The notes below the pieces were generated by a model. That model was not told the DNA's origin. It worked only from the letters and a program-made list of their open reading frames with translations, and ran no database searches. DNA of 64,000 nt, taken from assembly GCF_015352955.1 (NCBI RefSeq), contig NZ_JACYOX010000023.1:28105-92104 (forward strand), read 5' to 3'. The position numbers were made by a program, and so were the translations under genes. Origin of the DNA: Noviherbaspirillum soli (GTDB lineage Bacteria; Pseudomonadota; Gammaproteobacteria; Burkholderiales; Burkholderiaceae_D). Of the stretch, positions 11,539 to 20,670 are shown one piece after another (positions within the stretch are counted from its first letter, which is position 1; each line of letters opens with the position of its first letter).

Positions 11539-12512
11539 TGGCGGCTCCCGGCGGGTTGCTGCGCAAGACGCAGGGCGACGCGCATCACTGCGGAACGGGC
11601 GCGTGGATTGTCGGCGATTTCGGTGGCGGACGGCTTCATCTTGGCAAGCAGCTTCATTTCCGGCTGCGGCAGGTCCACGGCTCGGATAGGCAGGCGACGG
11701 TCGGGTTGTGGCGCATTGGCACGGGCGGCAAGGAATTGCTTGACCATGCGGTCTTCCAGCGAATGAAAGCTGATCACAGCCATCCTTCCGTTCGGAGCCA
11801 GCCGGTCAAATGCGCCGCGCAAGCCTATTTCGAGCTCTTCAAGCTCCCGATTGATGAAAATCCGGATAGCCTGAAAGGTGCGAGTTGCCGGGTCCTTGCC
11901 TTTCTCGCGGGTCTTGACGGCGCGTGCCACGATCTCGGCAAGCTGTCGTGTGCTTGAAATTGGCGCGACTGACCGGCCAGCAACAATCGCCTTTGCAATC
12001 TGAAAAGCAAACCGTTCTTCCCCATAATCCCGTATCACCTTTTCAATCAATTGCTGATCCGCCGTTGCCAGCCACTGGGCCGCCGAGACGCCGCGGGTCG
12101 TGTCCATGCGCATGTCAAGCGGACCGTCCATCCGAAAACTGAATCCCCGCGCCGCATCGTCGACCTGCGGCGAGGAAATTCCCAAGTCCAGCAATATGCC
12201 GTCGACCTGCTCGATGCCGCGTTCCCGCAGCGCCTCGCTGATCGTGGCAAAGCTGTCATGCACCACTTCAAATCGGCTGTCGGACCGCATCAGCGCGTGG
12301 GCCACGGCAATCGCCTGCGGATCCTTGTCGAATGCAATCAGGCGGCCCTTCGCGCCCAGTCGTTCAAGTATCCGGCGGCTATGCCCGCCACGGCCAAATG
12401 TGCCGTCCACAAAGATGCCATCCGCGCGCGCGCCTTCGATCGCCAGTGCATCGACCGCCTCTTCCAACAGCACCGTACGGTGCTGCAACCCTGGCACCGT
12501 GTTCTCAGTCAT
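11535..12512 (-). CDS. rsmH: 16S rRNA (cytosine1402-N4)-methyltransferase
   Basis: RsmH (MraW) methylates N4 of C1402 in 16S rRNA using SAM. The N-terminus has [13 protein letters not shown] and [16 protein letters not shown] (the SAM-binding Gly-rich loop). Further on are [31 protein letters not shown] and the C-terminal [12 protein letters not shown]. The ATG at 12512 is preceded directly by an in-frame GTG at 12515, and either could be the start. Only about 6 nt separate it from the mraZ stop, so the two are co-transcribed. Confidence 0.97.
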   Translation of the reverse strand: MTENTVPGLQHRTVLLEEAVDALAIEGARADGIFVDGTFGRGGHSRRILERLGAKGRLIAFDKDPQAIAVAHALMRSDSRFEVVHDSFATISEALRERGIEQVDGILLDLGISSPQVDDAARGFSFRMDGPLDMRMDTTRGVSAAQWLATADQQLIEKVIRDYGEERFAFQIAKAIVAGRSVAPISSTRQLAEIVARAVKTREKGKDPATRTFQAIRIFINRELEELEIGLRGAFDRLAPNGRMAVISFHSLEDRMVKQFLAARANAPQPDRRLPIRAVDLPQPEMKLLAKMKPSATEIADNPRARSAVMRVALRLAQQPAGSRQ

Positions 12513-12518
12513 CACGGG

Positions 12519-12947
12519 CTAGAAGGAAAAATTGTTCAATACATCAGGCATGCCGTCCGCCACCGCCTGCGCCTCGCTTTCAGCGAGTTTGGCCGCATCC
12601 CAGATCTCGAAATGACTGCCCATGCCGAGCATCATCACCTCCCGCGACAGCCCTACCGCGCTGCGCAGTTCCGGCGCAATCAATATGCGGCCGGCGGTAT
12701 CCATTTCGACATCCGACGCGTTGCCCAAAAAAATCCGTTGCCAGGCTCGTGCGGACATTGGCCATGCTGCAATCTGCTCACGGTGGATTTCCCATACCGG
12801 ACGCGGAAAGAACAGCAGGCAGCCGTGCGGATGCTTGGTCAGCGTGACCCTTCCTTCGCATTGCACTGCAAGCGCGTCACGATGCTTGGAAGGAATAGTC
12901 ATCCTGCCCTTCGCATCGAGAGTTAGTGCAGACGCGCCTTGAAACAC
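12519..12947 (-). CDS. mraZ: MraZ, transcriptional regulator of the dcw cluster
   Basis: MraZ is a 142-residue AbrB-fold DNA-binding protein that forms large rings and represses its own dcw promoter in E. coli. The sequence contains two copies of the MraZ/SpoVT-AbrB motif: [16 protein letters not shown] near residue 10 and [17 protein letters not shown] near residue 85. The start is GTG at 12947, with an AGGA 9-10 nt upstream. The promoter region upstream carries four box-like repeats that fit MraZ binding (separate entry). Confidence 0.97.
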   Translation of the reverse strand: MFQGASALTLDAKGRMTIPSKHRDALAVQCEGRVTLTKHPHGCLLFFPRPVWEIHREQIAAWPMSARAWQRIFLGNASDVEMDTAGRILIAPELRSAVGLSREVMMLGMGSHFEIWDAAKLAESEAQAVADGMPDVLNNFSF

Positions 12948-13021
12948 CCTGGATTCCTTTGTTTTTTCGTTTTCGGCCTGCGCCGCAATGTTTCATGCCC
13001 GGGTCCTGCACATCGAAAATC

Positions 13022-13057
13022 ACCCACAAAAATACACTTTTTCACACTGCCGCCCAC
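13022..13057 (-). promoter_or_regulatory. Four MraZ-box-like repeats with exact 10-bp period
   Basis: Read on the minus strand, the hexamers GTGGGC (13057-13052), GTGTGA (13047-13042), GTGTAT (13037-13032) and GTGGGT (13027-13022) start every 10 bp. MraZ is known to bind tandem TGGG-type boxes separated by about 5 nt upstream of mraZ. The two outer boxes match that form fully and the two inner ones partly. The array overlaps the predicted -10 element and runs into the 5' leader, a good position for autorepression. Confidence 0.75.
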
Positions 13058-13084
13058 TTTAGAGGATGCTCTATTTGCGGTCAA
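13056..13084 (-). promoter_or_regulatory. Predicted sigma70 promoter of the dcw cluster
   Basis: On the minus strand there is a -35 element TTGACC (13084-13079), a 17-bp spacer and a -10 element TAAAGT (13061-13056). Transcription would begin near 13048 and give an mraZ leader of about 100 nt. The -10 box overlaps the first MraZ-box-like repeat. This is a prediction from consensus matching only. Confidence 0.6.
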
Positions 13085-13537
13085 GGAATATCCGACGACG
13101 TCGCTGCATTTTCTCCAATTAAGTCAAGGACTTAGCGGATTTCGCTCAAGAACTGCTTAAAATCAAAATAATATAAGAATCAATAGCTTATCTCATTTAA
13201 TCAAAGAATCTTCTTATGTATACACATGTGTTTTACTGTTTTCTGATTGAAACAGTTTCCATAAGTACATTTACGAAATTCAACAAAAATGCCGTTTTTT
13301 AGCACCAAATGTGTGCAGTTAGCCAAGATTTTTAAGCGGAATTGTTGCTTTTATTCAACGCTACGCTCCTACAGGACATTTTCCTGACACATGCCTTTTT
13401 AACCATTAGTCATGTGAATTGCGCATCATTGCGTCTGGGGTTTGCCTTAGGATTTTTTTAAGATTTGCTGAAGGAAGTTTTAGCAAACGATCGTTCTTTC
13501 GACGCCTACCATGGACTTCATCCGTGCATGACACGGC
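13085..13537. other. AT-rich intergenic region between mraZ and the hemerythrin-like gene
   Basis: This stretch of about 450 bases is strikingly AT-rich compared with its GC-rich surroundings, especially 13140-13480. I find no convincing coding frame. It should contain the promoter of the rightward gene at 13568. A perfect palindrome AACGATCGTT sits at 13486-13495, about 70 bp before that gene, and could be a regulator site. No other structure is supported. Confidence 0.5.
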
Positions 13538-13567
13538 TTGACAACCACCGAACCCATGGAGACCCAA

Positions 13568-14284
13568 ATGCCAACCGAATATTTCAAGATGGAAAGTAAC
13601 GTAGCCGCGCAGCGATTCAACATCTATGCGGGCATACACAAGGCGGTGCGCGCTTTTCTGTGCAACACCCTTGCCCGCGTCGCCACGCTCGATATCGAAG
13701 ACAGACAAGCAATTGCCGGTGCCATGAAGCAGCTACGGGACATGCTCGAATTCTGCAGCGACCATATTGCGCATGAAGACCGCTTTGTGCATGCAGCCAT
13801 GGAACGGCGTCAGCCCGGCTCCTCCGCCGGCACGGCAGAAGACCACCTCCACCACGCCCGCACGGTGGCTTCTATCATGGCAGCCGGCGAGGCGCTGGAA
13901 CAGGGCGCGCCGGAAGACAGGCCGGCAGTCTGGAGCAGGCTGCAGCGGGAACTGGCCATCTTCGTCGGCGAGAACCTGTTGCATATGGATACCGAGGAAA
14001 ACGCCAACAACGCGGTGCTGCAGGCCTGCTACAGCGACCAGGAACTGATGGCGCTGCACCACGATATCCTGGCCGCCCTGACGCCGCTGGAAATGGCGAC
14101 GTCTACCCGCTGGATCCTGATCGGTTCCAGTCCGGCCGAACGGGAGCGGCTGATGGCAGGCATGCGCGCCGAGGCGCCGCCTGCCGCATTCGAAGCAATG
14201 CTCGATCTCGCCCGGCACAGCCTGGCACCAGACGATTGGAACCGGCTGGCGGCGACGCTGGCCCCGGTCCCGATGGCAGCCTGA
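13568..14284 (+). CDS. Hemerythrin-like HHE domain protein
   Basis: The protein (238 residues from the chosen start) is mostly helical and rich in spaced His, Asp and Glu. IHKAVR, HIAHEDRFVHAAME, EDHLHHARTV and LLHMDTEENANN are in the order expected for a hemerythrin/HHE di-iron or cation-binding bundle. Such proteins bind O2, NO or iron; the ligand here cannot be told. I chose ATG 13568 because GGAG lies 6 nt upstream; the frame is open for 10 more codons. It stands alone, convergent with the PNPOx/GAF gene, with which it leaves only a 6-nt gap. Confidence 0.7.
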   Translation: MPTEYFKMESNVAAQRFNIYAGIHKAVRAFLCNTLARVATLDIEDRQAIAGAMKQLRDMLEFCSDHIAHEDRFVHAAMERRQPGSSAGTAEDHLHHARTVASIMAAGEALEQGAPEDRPAVWSRLQRELAIFVGENLLHMDTEENANNAVLQACYSDQELMALHHDILAALTPLEMATSTRWILIGSSPAERERLMAGMRAEAPPAAFEAMLDLARHSLAPDDWNRLAATLAPVPMAA

Positions 14285-14290
14285 GCTTAT

Positions 14291-15631
14291 TCAGGCCTGC
14301 TCCAGAAGCTGCACCGGCCGCGACACGCACAGCTGGAACTTGCCACGACCGGTTTTCTGCAATTGGACAGCCGCCTGGCGCTCCAGCAGGCGGCGCGACA
14401 GCAGCAGCAGCCGCGCCTCCAGATTGTCGGCCAGATCCGGCAGGCGGATACGGCCGTCCAGGCGCAGTTCGCGATTGGTGAAGGCAATCCGGCGGCTGGC
14501 CGTGTAGTCGCGCAATATGTTCCAGAGAATGGCGCCGGCAACGCCCTTGATCAGGTATTCCTCGTCCAGAAAAATGCTGTCGTTGCTGGCAAAATGCCGC
14601 ACCACCAGCGGCACGCCCTGGCGCGGCAGTTCGCCGGGCGGCGCGGGCGCCGGCGTATCCGCCGCATCCTCTGCAGCGCCCTGCAGCAGAAAGATCATTG
14701 CGCCCAAATGGCTGGCCAGCGAGGCCAAAGCGTCTTCGTCGTCATAGCCAAAGCGCAGGTCCTCGCCGCTTTCCACATACAGCACGCCCAGAAGGCGCTG
14801 GCAGGCAAGAATGGGCACAGCCATCTGGCTGTGCGGATCGGTCAGGCCCGGAAGGGGGATTTCGAGTTCGATTACGGCCGCGCCATCGTCTTCCCGCAGA
14901 TTTTCGCGGATCGCCCGGCTATAGGCATATTCCGATGTCATGTGACCGATGCGGATCGGCGTGCGCTCGCGCGCGGCGACGCCGATCACGCCCTGGCCGT
15001 ATGGAATTTCCGAGCCGACGCCGGAATTTTCATAGCCGTGGCTGGCCACTGTATACAAGCGTTCGCGCGCGCCGTCGGCCATCAGCACCATCGCGTGCTC
15101 TATATTGAACTGGCTGCGCAGGCAGTCCAGCATGGCCGCCAGCAGTGTTTCGAGATCGGCGCAGCAGGCCAGCGTTTCGACCGCGGCCCGGAGCCCCGGC
15201 AGGGGATTGCGGTAGGCCGGCGCCGGCAGCATCGGGCTGGGCACCTGCGTCACTTCATGCACCCGGTAGATGTCGGCGCCGAGCAGCCGGAATACATTGC
15301 TCATGCCGGTATGGGAAGCAATGCCGGCCAGCCTGGCTTTCATGTTTTCGAACAGCGGTCCTGATGTTTCGGTGCGCAGGAAGCTGAGCGCCAAGTGGTA
15401 CTGCGCGCCGGTCACCGGGCTGGTAACCTGCAATCGCGCCCAGGGACGGGCGAGGATGTTCTGCCGGGTCTTGTTGAAGAACTGGTAGGACAGTGCAATG
15501 TGATGCGCATCCACATAATGAACATGCGAAAGGTAGGCGATGTTGGGCATGGCGTCCGCGCCGGTGGTTGCCATGGTGGCCGGTATGACGCCTTCGAAGC
15601 AGTCACGGATACCCTCGAGCGGCAAGCTCAT
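14291..15631 (-). CDS. PNPOx-like FMN-binding split-barrel protein with GAF domain
   Basis: This is a 446-residue multidomain protein. The N-terminal part (about residues 1-145) resembles pyridoxamine-phosphate-oxidase-like split barrels: VIPATMATTGADAMPNIAYL, HIALSYQFFNKTRQNI and ARLQVTSP. A GAF domain follows (roughly residues 160-320; DLETLLAAMLDCL, MAVPILACQRLLGVLYVES). The C-terminal 120 residues (VRHFASNDSIFLDEEYLIKG) resemble a winged-helix/adenylate-cyclase-associated segment that I cannot name. It probably senses a small molecule or redox state in the cytoplasm. Its start overlaps the stop of the upstream gene by 4 nt, so the two are one operon. Confidence 0.65.
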   Translation of the reverse strand: MSLPLEGIRDCFEGVIPATMATTGADAMPNIAYLSHVHYVDAHHIALSYQFFNKTRQNILARPWARLQVTSPVTGAQYHLALSFLRTETSGPLFENMKARLAGIASHTGMSNVFRLLGADIYRVHEVTQVPSPMLPAPAYRNPLPGLRAAVETLACCADLETLLAAMLDCLRSQFNIEHAMVLMADGARERLYTVASHGYENSGVGSEIPYGQGVIGVAARERTPIRIGHMTSEYAYSRAIRENLREDDGAAVIELEIPLPGLTDPHSQMAVPILACQRLLGVLYVESGEDLRFGYDDEDALASLASHLGAMIFLLQGAAEDAADTPAPAPPGELPRQGVPLVVRHFASNDSIFLDEEYLIKGVAGAILWNILRDYTASRRIAFTNRELRLDGRIRLPDLADNLEARLLLLSRRLLERQAAVQLQKTGRGKFQLCVSRPVQLLEQA

Positions 15632-16134
15632 GACGCCGCCTTGAGCATATTGCCGGCGCGCGGGCCCGGCGACTGGTCGAATACGGCGACCGGGGTATAA
15701 CGGATGGCCACCATCTCGCCATCGTCGCAGGTCAGCAGCAGGCGCACCGGGGCATCGGCAAAGCCGAGCGGCACCACCTCGGCGACGAAAGCGTCGCAAT
15801 GCTGCCGCACTGCCTCCAGTTGCTGCGCGCTGGCCGGTCCGATCTGCGCTTCTTCCCCCTTGATCTGCAGCGTGCGGTGCGTCGACGGCTGGCTGAAGAC
15901 AACCGCCAGGCGACCGCTCTCGCCGACATCCCGCAGCAACGGGGCAGCCTGCGCGCGCGACACCAGCACCGTCAGCCGGCGGCGGTCGGGTGCGACCTCG
16001 CAGGCAAAAACGCGGCACAGGCTGGGAAAGCTTGACGCAGCTTGCGCGCCACTCGACGCGGCGCTGATGGAAACGCCGCCCTGCAGGAAAGCGGCCTGAG
16101 TTTCGTCTATGAGGGGATCGGGAGCGATAGCCAT
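15628..16134 (-). CDS. PNPOx-like flavin-binding family protein
   Basis: This is a protein of about 168 residues with a split-barrel-like pattern (FPSLCRVFACEVAPDRRRL, SRAQAAPLLRDV, LAVVFSQPSTHRTLQIKG). It resembles small pyridoxamine 5'-phosphate oxidase-like proteins that bind FMN, heme or F420. The start is uncertain: ATG 16134 has no strong ribosome binding site, and a GTG at 16176 would add 14 residues. It overlaps the downstream PNPOx-GAF gene (ATGA), suggesting that the products work together. The substrate is unknown. Confidence 0.55.
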   Translation of the reverse strand: MAIAPDPLIDETQAAFLQGGVSISAASSGAQAASSFPSLCRVFACEVAPDRRRLTVLVSRAQAAPLLRDVGESGRLAVVFSQPSTHRTLQIKGEEAQIGPASAQQLEAVRQHCDAFVAEVVPLGFADAPVRLLLTCDDGEMVAIRYTPVAVFDQSPGPRAGNMLKAAS

Positions 16135-16199
16135 GGCGTGCACAACCCGTACTGAAGATTGCCGGAATTGTAACACCAGGCTACGCTGGAATTGTAAAT

Positions 16200-16541
16200 G
16201 AAGCAGGCCGATAGGCCGGATTCTGTTACGGCGAACGGCGCAAACCGTTCGCTATGACAGCCATTCCTCTAGGCCGTGAATTACTCCACGGCTCAAGCTT
16301 CCTACCCGCACGCTCCGCGAGCAACATCAACGCGTGCCTATTTGGAATTGCTCCAGGTGGAGGTTACCGCGTTTCACCGTAACTTAATACGCTCGTCTCT
16401 GTGGCCCTATTCCTCGCCTTATGTCTTGCGACTTTCAGCGGACGGCCGTTAACCGTCACCCTGCTCTATGGAGTCCGGACCTTCCTCCCGTCCGCCCGAC
16501 AACCAGTGCCGTGCGAACCAGCGGCTGTCTGGCCTGCTTCG
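16200..16541 (-). ncRNA. rnpB: RNase P RNA (type A)
   Basis: Read on the minus strand, the 5' end GAAGCAGGCCAGACAGCCGC and the 3' end GGCCTATCGGCCTGCTTC can pair as helix P1. Between them are the conserved RNase P blocks: GAGGAAGGTCCGGACTCCAT (CR I), CAGGGTGACGGTTAACGGCC, the AGAGACGAGCGTATTAAG region with GGTGAAACGCGGTAACCTCC, CAAATAGGC and GACAGAATCCGGCCTATCGG. The RNA is the catalytic part of RNase P, which removes tRNA 5' leaders. Its length of about 340 nt is normal for betaproteobacteria. Ends are placed from the P1 pairing and may be off by a few bases. Open frames over it are meaningless. Confidence 0.95.
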
Positions 16542-16547
16542 GGCGCC

Positions 16548-16553
16548 ATTGTA
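16548..16553 (-). promoter_or_regulatory. rnpB: -10 element of rnpB
   Basis: The minus-strand hexamer TACAAT lies 6 nt before the predicted rnpB 5' end (G at 16541), the normal spacing for a sigma70 start. No good -35 is visible at 16-18 bp; the upstream region is GC-rich, as in many stable RNA promoters. Confidence 0.5.
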
Positions 16554-16741
16554 GCCGAATACGCCACAGGCCAGGCACCGTTCGGCGCCTGGGGTGACAA
16601 TAGACGGCCTGCACGTTCCGCAAACGTGCGATTTGAGGGAAAATTGACGACCAGAAATCCATCGCCTGCCCGACGCCACCCTGCTCTGTCCGGGGCGCCG
16701 CAAGACACCAGCAGCATCCGTTTCTTCAGGACATCACAAGC

Positions 16742-17554
16742 ATGCAGTTCCGCATCCGATCGCTGCCACTGGCCGCCGCCACCCTCGCCTTTGCAGGCGC
16801 CAGCCTGGCAACCCAGGCGATCGCGGCGCCTTCCCGTCTCGACCGTGTCCTTGACAGCAAGGAATTGCGGGTATGCATCTGGCCCGACTATTACGGCGTT
16901 ACCTACCGCAATCCGAAAACCCGCCTGCTGTCCGGCTTCGATATCGATATCGCCAATGAGCTGGGCCATGAGCTGGGCGTGGCGATCCGCTATGTCGACA
17001 GCAGCTTCATCCAGTTGATCGACAAGCTTCTTGATGACGACTGCGACATTGCCATGCACGCGGTCGGCATTACGCCGGTACGGCGGAGCCGACTGCAATT
17101 CACCAGGCCGTACATGCGCAGCGACATTTACGCGATCGCGTCCCGCTCTTCCGGCGCGATCCGGCAATGGCAGGACATCGACAAGCCCGGACGCGTGATT
17201 GCGGTGCAGGCGGGCACGTTGATGGAGCCGGTGATGCGGGAGTCGCTCAAGCATGCCAGGCTGATGCTGGTGACCCCGCCGCAAAGCCGCGAGCAGGAAG
17301 TCGAGTCCGGGCGCGCCGATGCCTTCATGACCGATTTCCCTTACAGCCGCCGCATGCTGGACCTCACCGACTGGGCAAGGCTGGTGCCGCCGCCGGCGCC
17401 ATTTCACCTCACCGACTATGCCTACGCGCTCGCGCCCGGCGACGCCAGCCTGCGCAACCGGGTCGATGCCTTCATGGAGGTCATCCGGAAGGATGGCCGC
17501 CTGCTCCGCTTCGCGCGCAAGCACAAGCTGGACCCGGTCATACTCGACCGCTGA
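16742..17554 (+). CDS. Periplasmic amino-acid-type solute-binding protein (family 3)
   Basis: The 270-residue protein has an N-terminal signal peptide (residues 1-28, ending ATQAIAAPS) and the fold of family 3 solute-binding proteins: [49 protein letters not shown] and [13 protein letters not shown]. Such proteins usually deliver amino acids to ABC permeases or act as sensors. No permease or ATPase gene is nearby. Instead a membrane hybrid kinase starts 20 nt downstream in the same direction. I infer a ligand-sensing role, with this protein presenting its ligand to the kinase. The ligand is unknown. Confidence 0.8.
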   Translation: MQFRIRSLPLAAATLAFAGASLATQAIAAPSRLDRVLDSKELRVCIWPDYYGVTYRNPKTRLLSGFDIDIANELGHELGVAIRYVDSSFIQLIDKLLDDDCDIAMHAVGITPVRRSRLQFTRPYMRSDIYAIASRSSGAIRQWQDIDKPGRVIAVQAGTLMEPVMRESLKHARLMLVTPPQSREQEVESGRADAFMTDFPYSRRMLDLTDWARLVPPPAPFHLTDYAYALAPGDASLRNRVDAFMEVIRKDGRLLRFARKHKLDPVILDR

Positions 17555-17574
17555 AACGGCAAGGTAACGCGACG

Positions 17575-20220
17575 ATGAAGCTTGCAATCCCTATCGGCCG
17601 GCATGCCCTGCGCATGCGGCATTTCCTGGTGGCGGTGGGCATCCTGTGCGGCATCGTCATTCTTGCCGGCACGCTGATCCTGCTCAGGCACGACCGCCAG
17701 AACGAACTGCGCACCGAGGACGCGCGCGGGCGGCTCCTGGCCAGCATGCTGGAAAGCCACGTCAGCCGCACCCTGTCCAGCATGGACAATAATTTCACGG
17801 CCATCAGCAAGATGCTGATGCTGCCCGCGCAGCGGCACGGCGGCAATCCGGGCGGCGTGGATGTGCAGGCCCTGCTCGACACCATCGCCTCCAGTTCCAC
17901 CCACTTGCGCTCGGTATCCGTGCTCGATGCCGGCGGGCGCGTGGTCAGCAGTTCGAACGGGGACAACATCGGCCGCCGGTTTTCGCTGCAGCAGCTGGGC
18001 TTTCGCAACGAGATCGGCGCCGGCCTCAACAGCGGGAGCCCGCTGTTCGTGCGCGACCTGTATGAGCTCGACGACAGCATCGACGCCGGCATGGAAGGCC
18101 AGTACCGGCAGCGCGGCGTGTATGTGGTTCCCTTCGCCACCCTGGTCAGGGTGGGCGGCGCCAGCCTGACCCTGCTGGCGCTGGTCAATCCAGCCTATCT
18201 GTTCCCGGACCATCGCTCCGGCCCGCGCAGCGATGCCGGTTATGAAGCGCTGTTTGACTATCAGGGCGTGGTGCTGGCGGCAACGCCGGATGCGCCCTTC
18301 GTGATCGGCAGCCGCAACGCCCGGCTGCCCATGTTCGACGCCCTCAACAATGACCAGCAGTTCGGCCGCTTCGACCTCAATCGCAAGGGCGGCGAGGAAA
18401 TGGATGACAACACGCTGGTCAACTTCCGCGCCAGCCGCAATTTTTCCGTGGTGGCGGTGGTTGGCCTGTCGGAGCAGCATGCGCTGGCTGCCTGGGAACA
18501 GTCGGCCCACAAGCTGAGGCTGATCGGCATCTTCGCCGCGGCGCTGGCCCTGCTCTATACCACCGCGCTGCACAAGACCATCCTCGATGGCGAGCGCACG
18601 CGCGAGGAACTGCGCAAGGCAAAGGAAGCGGCGGAACAGGCCAATGCCGCCAAGAGCATCTTCCTCTCCACCATGAGCCATGAGATACGCACGCCGATGA
18701 ATGGCGTGCTGGGCATGGCCGCGCTGCTGCGCGAAACCCAGCTGAGTTCACAGCAGGACGAGTTTGCCCGGACCATCGAGGATTCGGGGCATGCGCTGAT
18801 GTCCATCATCAACGACGTGCTGGACTTCTCGAAGATCGAAGCCGGCAAGATGGACATTGACCTGGTCGACTGCCCGCTGCTGACGCTGGCCGAAGGCTGC
18901 GTCGACGCCCTGATCGGCCGCGCCGCCAGCCGCGGGCTTGCGCTGATCAGCTTTGTCGATCCCGCCGTGCCTGCCGTGGTCAGGGCCGATGGCGGCCGGA
19001 TACGCCAGATCCTGCTGAACCTGATCGACAATGCGGTGAAATTCACGCAGTCGGGCGAGGTCGTGCTGCGGGTCAGCCTGCGCGAACGCACCGGGAGCAG
19101 CTGCCGGGTCATGTTCGAAGTGAGCGACACCGGCATAGGCATCGATGAGCAGGCCCTGGCGCGGCTGTTCCAGCCCTTCATCCAGGCGGATAACTCGGTG
19201 ACCCGGAAATACGGCGGCACCGGGCTTGGCCTGTCGATCTGCAAGCGGCTGCTGGGCCTGATGGGCTCGCGCATCGATGTTGAAAGCCGGCCTGGCGAAG
19301 GCACCACCTTCCGGTTCGAGCTGCATCTGGCCGAAGTGGCACAGCCGACGGCAGTGGCGCCCCTTCCGGCATCGCAAGCCCTGGTGGTCTGCGCCCTGTC
19401 GGGTCATGCCGATGCGCTGGCTTCCTATCTGGCGGCCTGGGGCATGCAGCCGCAATGTGCCGGCACGCAGGAACAGGCGCTGGCGCTGGCGGCCAGCGCG
19501 CCGCATGCGCTGGCCGTCATCGACGGCGGCATGCCGATGTCGGCAGCAATCGCCTCTGCGCTGGCGCAATCGCATCCCGGCATGCGGCTGGTGCTGCTGG
19601 CCGAGAATGCGGCAGCGACCGGCGAGAAGCCGGCTTTTCATGCGACGCTGCGCCGTCCGCTGCGTCAGGCGGCCTTCCACCAGGCGCTCGTCTTCGCGCT
19701 GGAGCACCGGCATTACCTGCAACAGACGCCATCGCTACCCCGCCCGATCGCCAATGCGCCGGACACAGCGCCGGCCGGGGAAGGCGCCGACCGCCGGGTC
19801 TTGCTGGTGGAAGACAATCTGACCAACCAGAAGGTGGCACTGCATCAGCTGGCCCGGCTGGGATACACCGTCCATGTCGCTTCCAATGGCCAGGAAGCGC
19901 TGAACGCGATGGCGCTGCATGACTATGCGCTGGTGCTGATGGATTGCCAGATGCCGCTGATGGACGGCTTTGAAGCCACGCGCCGCATCCGTGCGGCCGA
20001 ATCCGACACAGGCAGCCACCAGATCGTGGTGGCGATGACGGCCAATGCCACCGAGGGTGACCGCGAGCGCTGCCTGGCAGCCGGCATGGATGACTACCTT
20101 CCCAAGCCGATCACGCGCGACATGCTGACCGAACTGCTGCAGCGCTGGCTGCCGCCGCTGCCCGAGGCGGCAGGCTCGCCGCAGCTTCCTGGCGTGCCTC
20201 ATGCAGCTGCACCGAGGTAA
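17575..20220 (+). CDS. Membrane hybrid sensor histidine kinase (BarA-like layout)
   Basis: The 881-residue kinase has membrane segments at about residues 17-37 and 314-333 flanking a periplasmic Cache-like sensor (about 40-310). A short coiled linker ([13 protein letters not shown]) leads to the HisKA domain with phospho-acceptor His369 in [15 protein letters not shown]. The HATPase domain has [10 protein letters not shown] and [13 protein letters not shown]. Residues 600-710 form a degenerate receiver: Asp650 is present, but the acidic pair and the Lys are missing. A complete receiver follows (LLVEDN, Asp790 in LMDCQMP, YLPKPI). No Hpt domain is present, so it probably passes phosphate to a separate partner. 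Its 3' end overlaps a convergent gene by 110 nt. Confidence 0.9.
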   Translation: MKLAIPIGRHALRMRHFLVAVGILCGIVILAGTLILLRHDRQNELRTEDARGRLLASMLESHVSRTLSSMDNNFTAISKMLMLPAQRHGGNPGGVDVQALLDTIASSSTHLRSVSVLDAGGRVVSSSNGDNIGRRFSLQQLGFRNEIGAGLNSGSPLFVRDLYELDDSIDAGMEGQYRQRGVYVVPFATLVRVGGASLTLLALVNPAYLFPDHRSGPRSDAGYEALFDYQGVVLAATPDAPFVIGSRNARLPMFDALNNDQQFGRFDLNRKGGEEMDDNTLVNFRASRNFSVVAVVGLSEQHALAAWEQSAHKLRLIGIFAAALALLYTTALHKTILDGERTREELRKAKEAAEQANAAKSIFLSTMSHEIRTPMNGVLGMAALLRETQLSSQQDEFARTIEDSGHALMSIINDVLDFSKIEAGKMDIDLVDCPLLTLAEGCVDALIGRAASRGLALISFVDPAVPAVVRADGGRIRQILLNLIDNAVKFTQSGEVVLRVSLRERTGSSCRVMFEVSDTGIGIDEQALARLFQPFIQADNSVTRKYGGTGLGLSICKRLLGLMGSRIDVESRPGEGTTFRFELHLAEVAQPTAVAPLPASQALVVCALSGHADALASYLAAWGMQPQCAGTQEQALALAASAPHALAVIDGGMPMSAAIASALAQSHPGMRLVLLAENAAATGEKPAFHATLRRPLRQAAFHQALVFALEHRHYLQQTPSLPRPIANAPDTAPAGEGADRRVLLVEDNLTNQKVALHQLARLGYTVHVASNGQEALNAMALHDYALVLMDCQMPLMDGFEATRRIRAAESDTGSHQIVVAMTANATEGDRERCLAAGMDDYLPKPITRDMLTELLQRWLPPLPEAAGSPQLPGVPHAAAPR

Positions 20221-20608
20221 TGGCCCCGGTGAAGCTGCGCGCGAATTCGGCCAGCGGCACCGTGTTCGGAACGGCGTCGCCTGGCGCAAGGATCAGCACA
20301 TTGCGCTGGTCTGCCCGCAGCAGCAGCACCGGCCGCAGCACTTCCCGCAACGCCGAAGGCACCGCCTGCCTGCCCTGCCCCCTCTGCCAGGCAATCAGCG
20401 GGAACGGCTCCCTGCACAGCCGCTCCGCCTTGCAGTTGCGTGACGCGGTATCGAAGCCGAACATGCGCGCGCTCTGCAGCAGGCTTTCAGGAGAATGGAA
20501 GGAAGCGGCCAGCCGCTGGGCTGGCGCATCGGGAACCGGTGCGCGGTAGATCGCGCAGAGACGCTGCAGTATCCAGAAATAGGCTTCCCGGCTGATGAAC
20601 TTGACCAT
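20111..20608 (-). CDS. Possible C39-peptidase-like domain protein
   Basis: This 165-residue protein begins [20 protein letters not shown]. The pattern (short helices, then [28 protein letters not shown] and [13 protein letters not shown]) resembles the degenerate C39-like domain found at the N-terminus of LapB/RTX-type ABC exporters, here without a transporter. I see no catalytic Cys-His pair in the expected place. The last 30 residues are Ala-rich and lie antisense to the end of the hybrid kinase gene, so the true C-terminus is uncertain. The identification is tentative. Confidence 0.4.
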   Translation of the reverse strand: MVKFISREAYFWILQRLCAIYRAPVPDAPAQRLAASFHSPESLLQSARMFGFDTASRNCKAERLCREPFPLIAWQRGQGRQAVPSALREVLRPVLLLRADQRNVLILAPGDAVPNTVPLAEFARSFTGAITSVQLHEARQEAAASLPPRAAAAASAAAVRSACRA

Positions 20609-20670
20609 ATCTTGTTGCCGTATTCTTCTTCTTTGGCCGAAGGCCCCTGGCCTCCGGAAACAGGTTGATG

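Noticed and set aside
16401..17018. Open frames crossing 16200-16541
   Set aside because: The sequence there is RNase P RNA on the minus strand, so these frames are fortuitous.
17167..17574. N-terminal extension of the hybrid kinase by about 136 residues
   Set aside because: It overlaps the solute-binding protein gene in another frame; ATG 17575 gives a proper cytoplasmic tail and membrane segment.
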